A DNA stretch of 64,000 bases from Polaribacter sp. BAL334 (GCF_015767435.1 NZ_JADWOV010000245.1:80977-144976), one strand, 5' to 3'. Shown: positions 24,644 to 34,630, counted from the first letter of the stretch. The notes: generated by a model not told the origin, from the letters alone. Made by a program: numbers and translations.

Positions 24644-25876
24644 TTAAGTAAACTTTTTAATTAGTTTTCCAACGGTCAATCCTTGAACTAAAATGGAAAA
24701 TACAACAACAATATAAGTAATTACTAAAAACAAATCACGATACATATCTTGAGTTAAACTCAAAGCCAATGCAATGGAAATTCCTCCACGCAAACCTCCC
24801 CAAGTCATGATTAAATTTGTTTTTGGTACAAAACCTAGTTTTTTAGCGTATAATTTTATGGGTAATAAAAGTGATAAATAACGTGCAATCAACAAAAAAG
24901 GAATCACAATAAATCCTGCTAAAACGTAGGTGGTTTCTAGCGTTAACACTAAAATTTCCATTCCAATTAGTACAAATAAAATGGTGTTTAGCAACACATC
25001 AATCAACTCCCAAAATTTATCTACATATTGTTGTGTTATTTTACTCATTGAATTTTTCTTTAAGGAATCTTCTCCAATCAATAATCCTGCTGTAACCATT
25101 GCTAAAGGAGCAGAAACGTGCAATTTTTGAGCAAGTAATGAACCACCCATAACAACTGCCAATGTGATGATCACTTCTGTATCATAATCGTCTATTGATT
25201 TCATTAATCGATAACTTATCCAACCAATCAGCAATCCCAAAGCAAGTCCACCAACAACTTCTATCAAAAATAATTGAGTAATATCGGCAATAGAAACTGC
25301 TGTTGCACCTTTTGCAATTTGATAGATTGTTAAAAAAATAACGACTCCAACTCCATCATTGAATAAAGATTCTCCCACAATTTTGATTTCTAAATTTTTT
25401 GGAGCACCCACTTTTTTCATAATTCCTAAGACTGCAATAGGATCTGTTGGAGAAATTAAAGCACCAAATAACAAGCAATAAATGAAATCAACAGGGAAAT
25501 CAATCAGTTGTAAAAGATAATAAACAAAAATTCCTGAAAGAAATGTTGAGATAAGAATTCCCAATGTTGCAAAGGCAATCACAGGTTTTCTTTGCGCTTT
25601 CAATTCAGCAAAATTGGTATGCAAAGCACCTGCAAAAAGCAGAAAACTTAGCATTATATCCAATAAAACTGTCTTAAAATCAATACTCGAAATAAATTCT
25701 TTTTCTTGTTGCAAAAGTGTATCATCAAAAAAACTAATGATTACTACTGATAAGGTAAAAAGAATTGTTATCAGCATCAATCCAATAGCACTTGGTAATT
25801 TTATAAATCGTTGATTGATATATCCAAAAATGGAAGATAGCACAATCAACACTGTTGCAATTGAAAAAATATCCAT
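24644..25876 (-). CDS. Na+/H+ (cation:proton) antiporter, CPA1/NhaP type
   Basis: Inner-membrane antiporter, 410 aa, about 12 membrane helices. The ion-binding motifs are visible: S-P-T-D-P-I-A-V-L (about 145-153) and E-S-L-F-N-D-G-V-G-V-V (about 170-180), the ND pair of electroneutral NhaP exchangers. No RCK/TrkA C-terminal regulatory domain is present. It would exchange Na+ or K+ for protons, which fits a marine organism. It ends near the Big_5 gene, to which it is convergent. Confidence 0.92.
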   Translation of the reverse strand: MDIFSIATVLIVLSSIFGYINQRFIKLPSAIGLMLITILFTLSVVIISFFDDTLLQQEKEFISSIDFKTVLLDIMLSFLLFAGALHTNFAELKAQRKPVIAFATLGILISTFLSGIFVYYLLQLIDFPVDFIYCLLFGALISPTDPIAVLGIMKKVGAPKNLEIKIVGESLFNDGVGVVIFLTIYQIAKGATAVSIADITQLFLIEVVGGLALGLLIGWISYRLMKSIDDYDTEVIITLAVVMGGSLLAQKLHVSAPLAMVTAGLLIGEDSLKKNSMSKITQQYVDKFWELIDVLLNTILFVLIGMEILVLTLETTYVLAGFIVIPFLLIARYLSLLLPIKLYAKKLGFVPKTNLIMTWGGLRGGISIALALSLTQDMYRDLFLVITYIVVVFSILVQGLTVGKLIKKFT

Positions 25877-25879
25877 GGT

Positions 25880-26335
25880 TTATACTAATTTTTTAATCGC
25901 TCTAATAATGCCATAATGAATGCCTTCGTGAAAATTATTGAAGGCAATTGCTTCTTCAATAGAATGAATCACAAAGCCTGTACTTGTGGGATATTCTGAA
26001 TAATTTTCGAAAATACCTGCTTCATAATCTTCTTGTAATGTATCTGGCAAACCTGCAAAAAGTTCTTTTACTTCCTCAAATTCCTCTTCTGTAAAAGTAA
26101 CTGTTGGCGAAGTTCCTTTTTTATGAGTTTCAATCAAATCATCAGGACATAAACAGTTCAAATCTGATAATTTATAGTGTAATAATTGCTGCGTAACCAA
26201 TACATGAGCCACATTCCAAGCAATATGATTCTTAAATCCTTTTGGAATTGTGTGCAATTGTGCTAACGATAATCCTTCTAATTCATTTAAAACAAGTTCT
26301 CTCGATTTTCGTAAAATATCAAAGTGTGTTTTCAT
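25880..26335 (-). CDS. DinB-family protein
   Basis: Four-helix DinB_2 fold protein, 151 aa. The metal-site His residues sit in W-N-V-A-H-V-L-V-T (first), and H-E-G-I-H-Y-G near the C-terminus. Members include thiol transferases and damage-induced proteins of unclear role. The longer frame (to 26371) adds 12 residues; the ATG at 26335 (M-K-T-H-F-D) matches the family. It is divergent from the ArsC-like gene, leaving about 40 bases for two promoters. Confidence 0.85.
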   Translation of the reverse strand: MKTHFDILRKSRELVLNELEGLSLAQLHTIPKGFKNHIAWNVAHVLVTQQLLHYKLSDLNCLCPDDLIETHKKGTSPTVTFTEEEFEEVKELFAGLPDTLQEDYEAGIFENYSEYPTSTGFVIHSIEEAIAFNNFHEGIHYGIIRAIKKLV

Positions 26336-26375
26336 TTTTAATTGTAATTTTGAAGTGTAAATATACTCCATAAAT

Positions 26376-26723
26376 ATGAAGAAAGTTTATTTTTTACAAA
26401 CTTGTGACACTTGTCGTCGAATTTTAAAAGAGGTAAATCTAGAAGGTTTTGAGCTGCAAGAAGTGAAAGCAAAACCCATAAATGTAGCTCAATTAGAGGA
26501 ATTGTATGCACATACAAAAAGCTATGAGGCGTTGTTTAACAGACGTGCAAAGTTGTATAAAGAGATGGATTTAAAGAATCAAAACTTATCTGAAAAAGAC
26601 TACAGACAATTTATTTTGGATGATTATACGTTTCTAAAACGACCTGTTTTTATGGTTGACAATGAGATTTTTGTAGGAAATAGTAAAAATGTGATTGATG
26701 ATTTGAAGGAGAAAATTGGCTAA
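26376..26723 (+). CDS. ArsC/Spx-family thioredoxin-fold protein
   Basis: 115-residue ArsC-superfamily protein. A redox motif C-D-T-C near residue 10 is followed by R-R and the family strand-helix order (F-E-L-Q-E-V-K; F-N-R-R-A-K-L-Y-K; Y-T-F-L-K-R-P-V-F). True arsenate reductases have C-x5-R at this site; the CxxC here is more like Spx/MgsR or YffB-type proteins. I call it a probable glutathione- or thiol-linked reductase of unknown substrate. Confidence 0.8.
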   Translation: MKKVYFLQTCDTCRRILKEVNLEGFELQEVKAKPINVAQLEELYAHTKSYEALFNRRAKLYKEMDLKNQNLSEKDYRQFILDDYTFLKRPVFMVDNEIFVGNSKNVIDDLKEKIG

Positions 26724-26726
26724 AAA

Positions 26727-27710
26727 TCAATTTGATTGATACATCTTCATCAATTCATTGGCTTCTTTTTCAGCACTCCAATTTTTGAGAATTTCAATTC
26801 TTGCTTCTTTTCCCAAAAATGGAATTTCTTTAGAAATTAATCTTTGTAAAATTATAGCAAGTTCGTCTGATTTTCCAGCTTCAAATAAGTAACCATTTTT
26901 TTCGTGAGAAATTAAATCATCATGAACTCCCACATTTTTTGTAGCGATTACAGTACATTCGCATGACATTGCTTCAGCTGTTACCAATGAAAATCCCTCT
27001 GAAAAACTAGGCACAACTGCTATTTTTGCAGCTTGATAATACCCAATAATTTCACGAGTTTCATCAATAAAATAGACTTGATTTTCAATACTGTGTTTTT
27101 GAGAAATGGCTTTTAATTCTGTCAAAAATTCAGGTTTATCAACTTTTCCAACAATCACTAAAGCCCAATCTTGATGGTTTTTTACTATGCTTGCAGCTTC
27201 CAATAAAATGAGTTGTCCTTTTGCTTTTCTAACTCTTCCTGCACATAAAATAATGTTTTTTTGCGCAATTTCAGAAATTGATTTTGAATGATTTGGCACA
27301 AATTCTTCCACATTTACACCATGAAAAACAAGGTCATTTTTTATTCCCAAATCTTGACTCATACTTGGAATTAAAGTGATGACTTTATCCGCTTTTTTTA
27401 ATAAAAAAGAGGTCATTTTTGATGGTTTTGTGGCTGAATGACGCGTTGCAATCAATCTAAATTTTGCCCCCAAAAATCGAAAAAATAACATTCTGATGAT
27501 TTCATTATTTCGGTGACAATGCACCACAATTTTTCTGTCAGAAAACAGCAGTTTTATGAATTTTGATGTTTTTATGAAATTTCCATCAATCGTATTTCCA
27601 TACACATAGGTTTCAAAATTCGTTGAAAAAAAAGGCAATACATTTTCAATGCTTCTTGTTACTCCTGTTTTTCGGTGATGAAAATGTATATGGATTAAAA
27701 TTGGTTTCAA
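26727..27710 (-). CDS. Family 4 glycosyltransferase
   Basis: 327-residue GT-B glycosyltransferase, cytosolic face of the membrane. The N-terminal half has H-F-H-H-R-K-T-G-V-T-R-S. The C-terminal GT4 half has I-L-C-A-G-R-V-R-K-A-K-G and the E-x7-E motif region F-S-E-G-F-S-L-V-T-A-E-A-M-S-C. The start codon appears to be TTG at 27708-27710. It probably adds a sugar to LPS or another envelope glycan. It lies 11 bases after the gene upstream on the same strand. Confidence 0.85.
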   Translation of the reverse strand: MKPILIHIHFHHRKTGVTRSIENVLPFFSTNFETYVYGNTIDGNFIKTSKFIKLLFSDRKIVVHCHRNNEIIRMLFFRFLGAKFRLIATRHSATKPSKMTSFLLKKADKVITLIPSMSQDLGIKNDLVFHGVNVEEFVPNHSKSISEIAQKNIILCAGRVRKAKGQLILLEAASIVKNHQDWALVIVGKVDKPEFLTELKAISQKHSIENQVYFIDETREIIGYYQAAKIAVVPSFSEGFSLVTAEAMSCECTVIATKNVGVHDDLISHEKNGYLFEAGKSDELAIILQRLISKEIPFLGKEARIEILKNWSAEKEANELMKMYQSN

Positions 27711-27721
27711 AAATCAGTTTT

Positions 27722-28528
27722 TTAAGCAAATTTACGAGCAATAATCTCTAAAAAACGAATTTCCAACGCTTCCTGTTCTTTCCAATTGTAATCTGGTTTG
27801 ACTACTTTTTCAATGAATTTTTTAGCTTCTTTTTCAGTTTCATACGAATTGAGTTGAGAAATTACTCTGTTAAAATCCTCTTGTTCGCCATTGAAAAGGT
27901 GTTTTACAAATGCAATTCTATCATTCAAACCAATTTGAATGCTGTTTACCAAACGATCATTCAAAGATTTTGGTGGCACATTTTCAAACAAATCAGCCAT
28001 GATATCTACTGAAATAGTGTCTTGCAATTCGTCTTCTAAAGTTGAAATTTTACGCTCATCCATCAAAATTTTATCACTTTCAACTTCAGTTTCAGTTGTT
28101 TTTTCGGAGAAAATCATTTCCTCCAATTCATCAAAAGGTTGCTCAATAATTGGTTCAGAATGTGTGATTTCAGTTTCTTCCACTGTTGAAATTATTGAAA
28201 TTTCTTCGATTGTTTCTATCACTGGTGTTTCTTCAATTGGAACAATTTCTTGATTTTCAGGCATTTTTTCGGCAACGAAATTGGACTCTTTCAACTCAAA
28301 AGCCTCTTCAAAAGTTTGAATTAATTCCTCTTTGGTAGTTTCCAAATTAGGGGTTGTATTTACATATTCCTCTACAAAAGCTAACATAGAAATGCGTTCA
28401 AAAACGGCTCTTGATTTTTCTTTCAACGCAAAAATATCATCACGATTTTTCATTTTGAGAATATCGTGCGCCAAACTGATTAAATCTTTTTCTAATTTTT
28501 TGTGCATAAGTTGTTTGTTGAAATCCAT
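27722..28528 (-). CDS. Conserved hypothetical protein with long acidic middle
   Basis: I do not recognise this 268-residue protein. An N-terminal helical part (about 1-65, with L-A-H-D-I-L-K-M-K-N-R-D-D-I-F) and a C-terminal helical part (about 175-268, with D-R-I-A-F-V-K-H-L-F-N-G) are joined by roughly 100 residues very rich in Glu, Thr and Ile, probably disordered. No signal peptide or membrane helix is seen, so it is cytosolic. It is co-oriented with the glycosyltransferase gene and divergent from tdk. Confidence 0.7.
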   Translation of the reverse strand: MDFNKQLMHKKLEKDLISLAHDILKMKNRDDIFALKEKSRAVFERISMLAFVEEYVNTTPNLETTKEELIQTFEEAFELKESNFVAEKMPENQEIVPIEETPVIETIEEISIISTVEETEITHSEPIIEQPFDELEEMIFSEKTTETEVESDKILMDERKISTLEDELQDTISVDIMADLFENVPPKSLNDRLVNSIQIGLNDRIAFVKHLFNGEQEDFNRVISQLNSYETEKEAKKFIEKVVKPDYNWKEQEALEIRFLEIIARKFA

Positions 28529-28608
28529 TTTTCAGTGTAAATATTTATAAATTTGTTGAAATTCAAAGTAAAATAAAATTATAAAACTAGAACGCTTAAA
28601 ATTACAAA

Positions 28609-29253
28609 ATGTTTCTTGAAAATACCGTAAATCATACAGAACAATTTGGTTGGATAGAAGTCATTTGTGGTTCTATGTTTTCTGGTAAAACAGAAGAATT
28701 AATCCGACGTTTAAAACGCGCTCAATTTGCAAAACAGCGTGTTGAAATCTTTAAACCAGCCATAGACACTCGTTATGATGATGATGAAGTGGTTTCGCAC
28801 AATGACAGCAGAATTCGCTCAACTCCAGTCCCTGTGGCATCAAACATTCGTTTGTTGGCCAACGATGTAGATGTTGTTGGCATTGACGAAGCACAGTTTT
28901 TTGATGATGAAATTGTGGCAGTTTGCAATGATTTGGCAAATAGAGGAATTCGTGTGATTGTTGCAGGTTTGGATATGGATTTCAAGGGAAATCCATTTGG
29001 ACCCATGCCTGCTTTGATGGCAACTGCAGAGTATGTTACGAAAGTTCATGCCGTTTGCACACATACAGGGAATTTGGCGCATTATAGTTTCCGAAAATCG
29101 CCCAATGATAAATTGGTAATGCTTGGAGAAACCGAAGAATATGAACCTTTGTCTAGAGCAGCTTACTACAAAGCAATAAAAAATCAACAACAAAATAGCC
29201 TAAAAAAAGACAGTTCTTCAGATACTGAAACAAGTGCAACATCTTATGAATAA
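28609..29253 (+). CDS. tdk: Thymidine kinase
   Basis: Salvage enzyme phosphorylating thymidine. P-loop G-S-M-F-S-G-K-T (22-29), Walker B-like D-E-A-Q-F-F, and the lasso Y-x-P-L-S-R-A-A-Y. The structural zinc site of type II TKs is degenerate: where C-x-x-C is usual there is C-T-H-T-G, and the late C-x-x-C/H pair is replaced by L-S-R-A-A-Y. About 20 residues of polar tail follow. Its last codons overlap the alr start. Confidence 0.95.
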   Translation: MFLENTVNHTEQFGWIEVICGSMFSGKTEELIRRLKRAQFAKQRVEIFKPAIDTRYDDDEVVSHNDSRIRSTPVPVASNIRLLANDVDVVGIDEAQFFDDEIVAVCNDLANRGIRVIVAGLDMDFKGNPFGPMPALMATAEYVTKVHAVCTHTGNLAHYSFRKSPNDKLVMLGETEEYEPLSRAAYYKAIKNQQQNSLKKDSSSDTETSATSYE

Positions 29254-30346
29254 TCACGTAACTGTTCTAGAAATTGACGGAAAAGCACTAGAACACAATC
29301 TCCATCATTTTAAGAAAAAACTGAAACCAACAACCAAAATTTTGGCTGTTGTAAAAGCATTTAGTTATGGAAGTGATGATGTATTGGTTGCACAATTTTT
29401 ACAAGACAAAATTGATTATTTTGCTGTTGCTTATGCACATGAAGGTGTTGCTTTAAGAGAGGCAACTATTCAAAAACCCATTTTGGTTTTACATCCTCAA
29501 ATTGCAAATTTACAGACGGTTATTGACTATTGTTTGGAACCCAATTTGTATAGCTTTGAGATTTTAAATGCCTTTTTACAAATGGCAAAAGAAAATTCTT
29601 TAACAGCATACCCAGTTCATCTAAAGTTCAATACTGGATTGAATAGATTGGGATTTTTACCTTCGGATGTACCAAAAATAATTGATGAATTGAGAGGGAA
29701 TCAGCATGTCAAAATTCAGTCGTTATTTTCGCATTTGGTGGCTAGTGAAGATTTGAATGAAAGCGTTTTTACACATCGCCAAATAGAAAGTTTTAAAAAT
29801 ATTGTTCAGGAGTTTGACGCTTTTTTAACGTACAAACCCATATTGCATATCTCAAATACCTCTGGAACAATTAATTATCCTGAAGCTCAATTTGATATGG
29901 TTCGCATTGGAATTGGATTGTATGGTTTTGGAAATGATGCTATTGAAACATCGCAATTGAAAAATACGCACAATTTGGTTTCTATCATTTCTCAAATTCA
30001 TGAAATTGAACCTGGAAATTCTGTAGGCTATAACCGAGCATTTATTTCTACAAAAAAAACTCGTTCCGCCACAATTCCTATTGGTCATGCTGACGGAATT
30101 TCAAGAGCGCTAGGAAATGCGAAAGGTTTTGTAACTATCAATCATCAAAAAGCACCCATTTTAGGAAATGTTTGTATGGATATGATTATGGTGGACGTTA
30201 CCAATATTGACTGTAAAGAAGGTGATACAGCAATTATTTTCAATCATCAAAAAACGATTCAAGAATTGGCAGATGCTGCAGGAACCATCACTTACGAGAT
30301 TTTAACTGGAATTTCTCATCGCGTTAAAAAAGTGCTAAAGGATTGA
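29246..30346 (+). CDS. alr: Alanine racemase
   Basis: PLP-dependent enzyme making D-alanine for peptidoglycan. The PLP lysine is K37 in V-V-K-A-F-S-Y-G; the catalytic tyrosine is in [16 protein letters not shown] is the family signature. Length 366 aa is standard. The ATG at 29246 overlaps the tdk stop by 8 bases and gives M-N-N-H; an upstream ATG (29234) is less likely. Confidence 0.96.
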   Translation: MNNHVTVLEIDGKALEHNLHHFKKKLKPTTKILAVVKAFSYGSDDVLVAQFLQDKIDYFAVAYAHEGVALREATIQKPILVLHPQIANLQTVIDYCLEPNLYSFEILNAFLQMAKENSLTAYPVHLKFNTGLNRLGFLPSDVPKIIDELRGNQHVKIQSLFSHLVASEDLNESVFTHRQIESFKNIVQEFDAFLTYKPILHISNTSGTINYPEAQFDMVRIGIGLYGFGNDAIETSQLKNTHNLVSIISQIHEIEPGNSVGYNRAFISTKKTRSATIPIGHADGISRALGNAKGFVTINHQKAPILGNVCMDMIMVDVTNIDCKEGDTAIIFNHQKTIQELADAAGTITYEILTGISHRVKKVLKD

Positions 30347-30392
30347 AAATAATTGTTATTTTAGCGAAATCAACAATTTAAACTAATTAATT

Positions 30393-30803
30393 ATGGGAAT
30401 GCTTAAAGAATTTAAGGAATTTGCAATGAAGGGAAACCTCATTGACATTGCAGTTGCCTTTGTAATGGGTGCTGCTTTTAACAAAGTAGTGAGTGCTTTT
30501 ACTGGTGGAATTGTCTCACCATTAGTGGGATTGATTTTTAAAGCGGATTTTAAAGATTTAAAATGGACAATCAAAGAAGGAATGGCTGATGCTTCAGGAA
30601 CAGTTGTTGGTGAAGTGAGTGTAATGTATGGTGATTTTATTACCAATTTGATTGATTTTGTGATTGTAGCTTTCGTGATGTTTATGATTGTAAAAGGAGT
30701 AAATAGTACTAAGAAAAAAGAAGCTCCTGCACCTGCTGCACCAAAAGGACCAAGTCAAGAGGAATTGTTGGCTGAAATTAGAGATTTGTTGGCAAAAAAA
30801 TAA
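30393..30803 (+). CDS. mscL: Large-conductance mechanosensitive channel
   Basis: Inner-membrane pentameric channel that opens on hypo-osmotic shock. 136 aa, same length as the E. coli protein. It has an N-terminal amphipathic helix, TM1 with D-I-A-V-A-F-V-M-G-A-A-F-N-K-V-V, TM2 about 84-104, and a C-terminal helix E-E-L-L-A-E-I-R-D-L-L-A. Confidence 0.96.
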   Translation: MGMLKEFKEFAMKGNLIDIAVAFVMGAAFNKVVSAFTGGIVSPLVGLIFKADFKDLKWTIKEGMADASGTVVGEVSVMYGDFITNLIDFVIVAFVMFMIVKGVNSTKKKEAPAPAAPKGPSQEELLAEIRDLLAKK

Positions 30804-30827
30804 GATTATTATTTATTGAAATAGCCT

Positions 30828-30854
30828 AAAATCCTGAGAAAAACTCAGGATTTT
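30828..30854. terminator. Bidirectional terminator between mscL and an OMP gene
   Basis: An 11-base stem (aaaatcctgag / ctcaggatttt) with an A5 loop and T-rich flank lies between the converging genes. Confidence 0.8.
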
Positions 30855-30858
30855 TTAT

Positions 30859-31401
30859 TTAAAAAAACGAAAATCCAATTCCAAAAGAAACACTGTCTAG
30901 TCTGTTGTTTTCAAAACCAACAATTCCTTTTCTGTGAAAATCGATTCTAACAATAGTATTCCAACGACTTTCTCCAGCAATTTGCCAACCCAAACCAACA
31001 CCATAATAATTTCCATTGGGATAATTATTAGAAGGACGCCACATTTTTCCATAACTCGTTTCTACAAAAAAGGCATCTCCTTCATTTTCAGTGATGTTAA
31101 AGCGCAACGTTCCATAAGTTGGGAAAGCGCTTGTGGCATAATTCCAATGAAAATCAAAACCTGCATTGACACTTAGTGCTACTCTATTAAAAAATTCATA
31201 GCCAAAACCTGCTCTAAAAAAAATAGCAGAAGGTTCTAAAAAAGTTTCATCATCGTCATTAAACAATGTATAATTTTCATTAATTCCAAGAGTTAAATTG
31301 GCTGAACCTGTAAAAAAAGGTCTTCCTAACTTTCTAGTATTTTCTTGAGAAAATGTCGTAAATGATGCAACAAAAAGGAGTAAGAGTAATTGTTTTTTCA
31401 T
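30859..31401 (-). CDS. Outer membrane beta-barrel protein of unknown function
   Basis: 180 residues with a signal peptide (M-K-K-Q-L-L-L, cut after T-F-S) and an eight-strand-like amphipathic pattern ending F-G-I-G-F-S-F-F. It contains G-N-Y-Y-G-V-G-L-G-W-Q. Not recognised as a named family. It begins 34 bases after the truB stop on the same strand, so it may be the last gene of that operon. Confidence 0.75.
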   Translation of the reverse strand: MKKQLLLLLFVASFTTFSQENTRKLGRPFFTGSANLTLGINENYTLFNDDDETFLEPSAIFFRAGFGYEFFNRVALSVNAGFDFHWNYATSAFPTYGTLRFNITENEGDAFFVETSYGKMWRPSNNYPNGNYYGVGLGWQIAGESRWNTIVRIDFHRKGIVGFENNRLDSVSFGIGFSFF

Positions 31402-31435
31402 AAAAAAGGTTGATTTTTCAACCGAGAATCAAAAA

Positions 31436-32128
31436 CTATTCCGCAGTTAATTTTTCGATAAAACTTTCTACAGAAAAAGCATTATCCACTGAAAAATCAC
31501 CAATTTTTGTTCTTCTTAATGCTGTTAAATGCGCTCCAGAATTCAACGCTTTTCCAAAGTCAAAAGCCAATGAACGAATGTAAGTCCCTTTGCTACAAAC
31601 CACTCTAAAATGAAGGTTTGGTAAGTCAATTTTAGTAATTTCAAAATCGAAAATGGTAATTTCTCTTGATTTAATTTCAGCAGTTTCTCCTTTTCTAGCA
31701 ATGTCATACAAACGCTTTCCTTCGTGTTTGATGGCCGAAAAAATAGGTGGTTTTTGTTGAATTACTCCTATAAATTGCTTGGTTGTTTCTTCAATTAAAT
31801 GAGGAGTTATGTGCGAAATTTCGAACGTTTTATCAATGGAAGTTTCCAAATCGTAACTTGGAGTGGTTGCGCCAACTGTAAAAATTCCTGTATATTCTTT
31901 GATTTGCGCTTGATAAGAATCAATGTTCTTGGTTTCATTTCCTGTACACAAAATCAATAATCCTGTAGCAAGCGGATCTAAAGTTCCTGCATGACCTACT
32001 TTGATTTTTTTTAATTTAAATCGTTGTTTTATATGCCAACGCAATTTATTGACAACTTGAAAAGAAGTCCATTCCAAAGGTTTATCAATCAATAAAACTT
32101 GACCATTTTTGAAGCTTTCTTCGGTCAT
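31436..32128 (-). CDS. truB: tRNA pseudouridine(55) synthase
   Basis: Modifies U55 in the T-loop of tRNAs. Catalytic Asp51 lies in G-H-A-G-T-L-D-P-L-A-T-G. Other family motifs are D-K-P-L-E-W-T-S, P-P-I-F-S-A-I-K-H-E-G-K-R-L-Y and C-S-K-G-T-Y-I-R-S-L. At 230 aa it lacks the C-terminal PUA domain, as usual in this phylum. It starts 8 bases after uppP. Confidence 0.96.
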   Translation of the reverse strand: MTEESFKNGQVLLIDKPLEWTSFQVVNKLRWHIKQRFKLKKIKVGHAGTLDPLATGLLILCTGNETKNIDSYQAQIKEYTGIFTVGATTPSYDLETSIDKTFEISHITPHLIEETTKQFIGVIQQKPPIFSAIKHEGKRLYDIARKGETAEIKSREITIFDFEITKIDLPNLHFRVVCSKGTYIRSLAFDFGKALNSGAHLTALRRTKIGDFSVDNAFSVESFIEKLTAE

Positions 32129-32136
32129 GAAATTCG

Positions 32137-32946
32137 TTAGAGAGTTAATTTGTAGACGAAAAAATGAATGAATAATAGTAAAATCCCAAAGAAAATTCGA
32201 TAATATCCAAAGAGTTTAAATCCTTTTTTACTCAAATAATCAATAAATGATTTGATGGCGATTAACGCAACAACAAAAGCAACAATATTTCCAACTATTA
32301 AATAATTGATTTGATCAGCAGAAAGTTCAAAACCTGCTTTGTAATAATCGTAACTTTTCTTTAAAGTTGCTCCTAACATTGTAGGAACAGCTAAAAAAAA
32401 CGAAAATTCAGCCGCTGTTTTTCTGTTGATTTTTTGCGTCATTCCACCTACAATACTTGCACCACTTCTTGATGTTCCTGGAATCATGGCCAAACATTGA
32501 AAAAATCCAATTTTTAAGGCTGTTAGATATGAAATTTCAGTATGAGCAGTTGGATTTTCAGCATCAAATTCTTCATTTGCTTTGAACCAATCATCCACTT
32601 TCAACAAAATAAATCCACCAATAATTAAGGATATTGCTACCGTAATTGGACTTTCTAACAAATTATCAATGACATCATTCAACAACAATCCTAAAACAAC
32701 AGCAGGAATAAAGGCAACTGCCAATTTGAAATAGAAATCAATACTTTGAAAAAATCGTTTCCAATACAAAACCACCACTGATAAAATGGCACCTAATTGA
32801 ATGACAATTGTAAAAAGTTTGGTGAAATCGTCTGTTGCAATTCGCATAAAAGAGGAGGCAATAATCATGTGGCCTGTTGAAGAAACTGGTAAATATTCAG
32901 TAATTCCTTCAATTACAGCTAAAATAATGGCTTCAATTAAATTCAT
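32137..32946 (-). CDS. uppP: Undecaprenyl-diphosphatase
   Basis: Integral membrane phosphatase (BacA type) that regenerates undecaprenyl phosphate for cell-wall synthesis. Signature motifs: [14 protein letters not shown] (14-27) and P-G-T-S-R-S-G-A-S (about 174-182). About eight membrane helices, 269 aa. Two bases separate it from the DUF3098 gene upstream. Confidence 0.97.
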   Translation of the reverse strand: MNLIEAIILAVIEGITEYLPVSSTGHMIIASSFMRIATDDFTKLFTIVIQLGAILSVVVLYWKRFFQSIDFYFKLAVAFIPAVVLGLLLNDVIDNLLESPITVAISLIIGGFILLKVDDWFKANEEFDAENPTAHTEISYLTALKIGFFQCLAMIPGTSRSGASIVGGMTQKINRKTAAEFSFFLAVPTMLGATLKKSYDYYKAGFELSADQINYLIVGNIVAFVVALIAIKSFIDYLSKKGFKLFGYYRIFFGILLLFIHFFVYKLTL

Positions 32947-32948
32947 TT

Positions 32949-33191
32949 TTATTTTTTTGGATTGACTAAAATAGCATAAATTTCAATTCCCAAACCAATA
33001 ATAACCAATGTTGGTGCCAAACGAATGCGTTGCCAATTGTAAATCTCTTCATTAAAAACGTTTGGGTCATCACTACCTCCACCTGCCATAAAAATAAATC
33101 CTAGCGCAATGAATATAATGCCAATCATCATAAAAATATAGTTTCTTTTTCCAAAAAGGAATTCTTGTTGGGGAGTTGTTTCGTTTTTCAT
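32949..33191 (-). CDS. DUF3098 small membrane protein
   Basis: 80 residues with two membrane helices. The family pattern is [30 protein letters not shown] and a second helix before N-P-K-K. DUF3098 proteins are typically found between ftsX and uppP in Bacteroidota, as here (7 and 2 base gaps), hinting at a role in cell-wall or division processes. Confidence 0.9.
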   Translation of the reverse strand: MKNETTPQQEFLFGKRNYIFMMIGIIFIALGFIFMAGGGSDDPNVFNEEIYNWQRIRLAPTLVIIGLGIEIYAILVNPKK

Positions 33192-33198
33192 AAGTATT

Positions 33199-34077
33199 TT
33201 AATAATAAAGTTCGTCTGTTCGTAAATTCAAAAATCGCTGTGTTGCTAAAAATGTACTTATTAAAGTGATGATAAATGCCGTTAAAATTACACCAAGAGA
33301 TAAAATGGATAAGGTTGCATAATCCTCTAAAATAGCTAAACTTGGGATGAATTTATCCACATAATAGACCACAAAAGCCAATGCAATCAATGCTAAAAAA
33401 GCACCAATCAACCCTAATTTTATACTTGTTAAAATAAAAGGTTTTCTGATAAAACTTTTTGTAGCGCCCACCATTTGCATGGTTTTTATGGTAAATCTTT
33501 TGGAATAAATAGTCAATCTAATTGCGCTATTGATTAAAATTGTAGCAATAATTGCAAAAAAACTACTCGCCACTAACAACCAAAAACTGATTCTTTTAAT
33601 ATTTTCCGTTAATAAATTAATCAACGGTTTGTCATAAGAAACGTCTGCAACAAAAGCATTTTTTAGGAATTTTTCTTCCAATTCTTGCATTTTTTCCGGA
33701 GTTACAAAATCGGCTTTTAGATAAATATCAATACCGTTTTTCAATGGATTCTTGCCTAAAAATTCTAAAAAATCCTCTCCAATTTCTTCACTATATATTT
33801 TTGCAGCATCTTCTTTACTTGTATAAATTGCACTATTTGTAAATGGTTCTTCTAAAAGATAGGCTCTAAAAGTAGCTATTTGCTCATCAGAAATTCCATC
33901 TTTTAAAAACAAAGTAATAGCCACTTGTTCTTTTACAATATTGGCAACTTTGGTTGATTTTAATAAAATCAATCCCAAAATTCCGACCATAAATAATACT
34001 AAAGCAATACTAACTACTACTGAAAAGTAAGAAGACTGTAAACGTCTTTTTTGATACGAATCAAACTTATTTGGCAT
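33199..34077 (-). CDS. ftsX: Cell-division ABC permease FtsX
   Basis: Inner-membrane partner of FtsE that controls peptidoglycan hydrolysis at the septum. N-terminal helix (about 18-38), periplasmic domain with V-A-I-T-L-F-L-K-D and a Y-x-S-K-E-D-A region, then three helices with M-V-G-A-T-K-S-F-I-R-K-P-F in the coupling segment. 292 aa, normal. It heads the ftsX-DUF3098-uppP-truB run. ftsE is not in the window. Confidence 0.93.
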   Translation of the reverse strand: MPNKFDSYQKRRLQSSYFSVVVSIALVLFMVGILGLILLKSTKVANIVKEQVAITLFLKDGISDEQIATFRAYLLEEPFTNSAIYTSKEDAAKIYSEEIGEDFLEFLGKNPLKNGIDIYLKADFVTPEKMQELEEKFLKNAFVADVSYDKPLINLLTENIKRISFWLLVASSFFAIIATILINSAIRLTIYSKRFTIKTMQMVGATKSFIRKPFILTSIKLGLIGAFLALIALAFVVYYVDKFIPSLAILEDYATLSILSLGVILTAFIITLISTFLATQRFLNLRTDELYY

Positions 34078-34160
34078 TGTTTTTTCTAATTATAAACGCT
34101 TGCAAGATACAAAAATTTGATGGTAGATTTTTGTCAGATTTTAGCGTAAATTTTAAACTG

Positions 34161-34562
34161 TTATTGGATTTCTTGACACAATTCAATCAAGACTCCATTC
34201 GTTGTTTTTGGATGCAAAAAAACAACTAATTTATTATCTGCTCCTTTTTTGGGTAAGTCATTTAAAACAACAAAACCTTCATTTTTTAATCTTACAATTT
34301 CTGCATGAATATCTTGAACCAAAAAAGCAATATGATGAATTCCTTCACCTTTTTTTTCGATAAACTTCGCGATAGGACTATCAGGATGTGTAGCTTCTAA
34401 TAATTCAATTTTATTGGGACCTGATTTGAAAAAAGATGTTTTCACGCCTTCAGAAGCAACTTCTTCTATTTTATAGTGAGATTCGCCAAAAAGTGATGCA
34501 AAAAGTGCATTTGATTTTTCTAAATCTTTGACAGCAATTCCTATATGTTCTATTTTTTCCAT
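34161..34562 (-). CDS. mce: Methylmalonyl-CoA epimerase
   Basis: VOC-fold metalloenzyme interconverting (R)- and (S)-methylmalonyl-CoA in propionate metabolism. Visible motifs: I-E-H-I-G-I-A-V-K-D-L first-strand metal His, G-E-G-I-H-H-I-A-F second, and L-I-E-L-C-Q at the end with the metal Glu. 133 aa, usual length. It has its own spacing (83 bases) before ftsX. Confidence 0.93.
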   Translation of the reverse strand: MEKIEHIGIAVKDLEKSNALFASLFGESHYKIEEVASEGVKTSFFKSGPNKIELLEATHPDSPIAKFIEKKGEGIHHIAFLVQDIHAEIVRLKNEGFVVLNDLPKKGADNKLVVFLHPKTTNGVLIELCQEIQ

Positions 34563-34576
34563 GTTGTAAAAATAAA

Positions 34577-34609
34577 AAAACCAGCAAACAAAATGTGTTT
34601 ACTGGTTTT
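34577..34609 (-). terminator. Terminator after the DUF5689 lipoprotein gene
   Basis: Read on the minus strand, an interrupted stem (aaaccag / ctggttt, then aaaca / tgttt) is followed by a T-rich run. It separates the nuclease-locus lipoprotein from mce. Confidence 0.65.
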
Positions 34610-34630
34610 AAAATTTATTATTTGTAGGTT

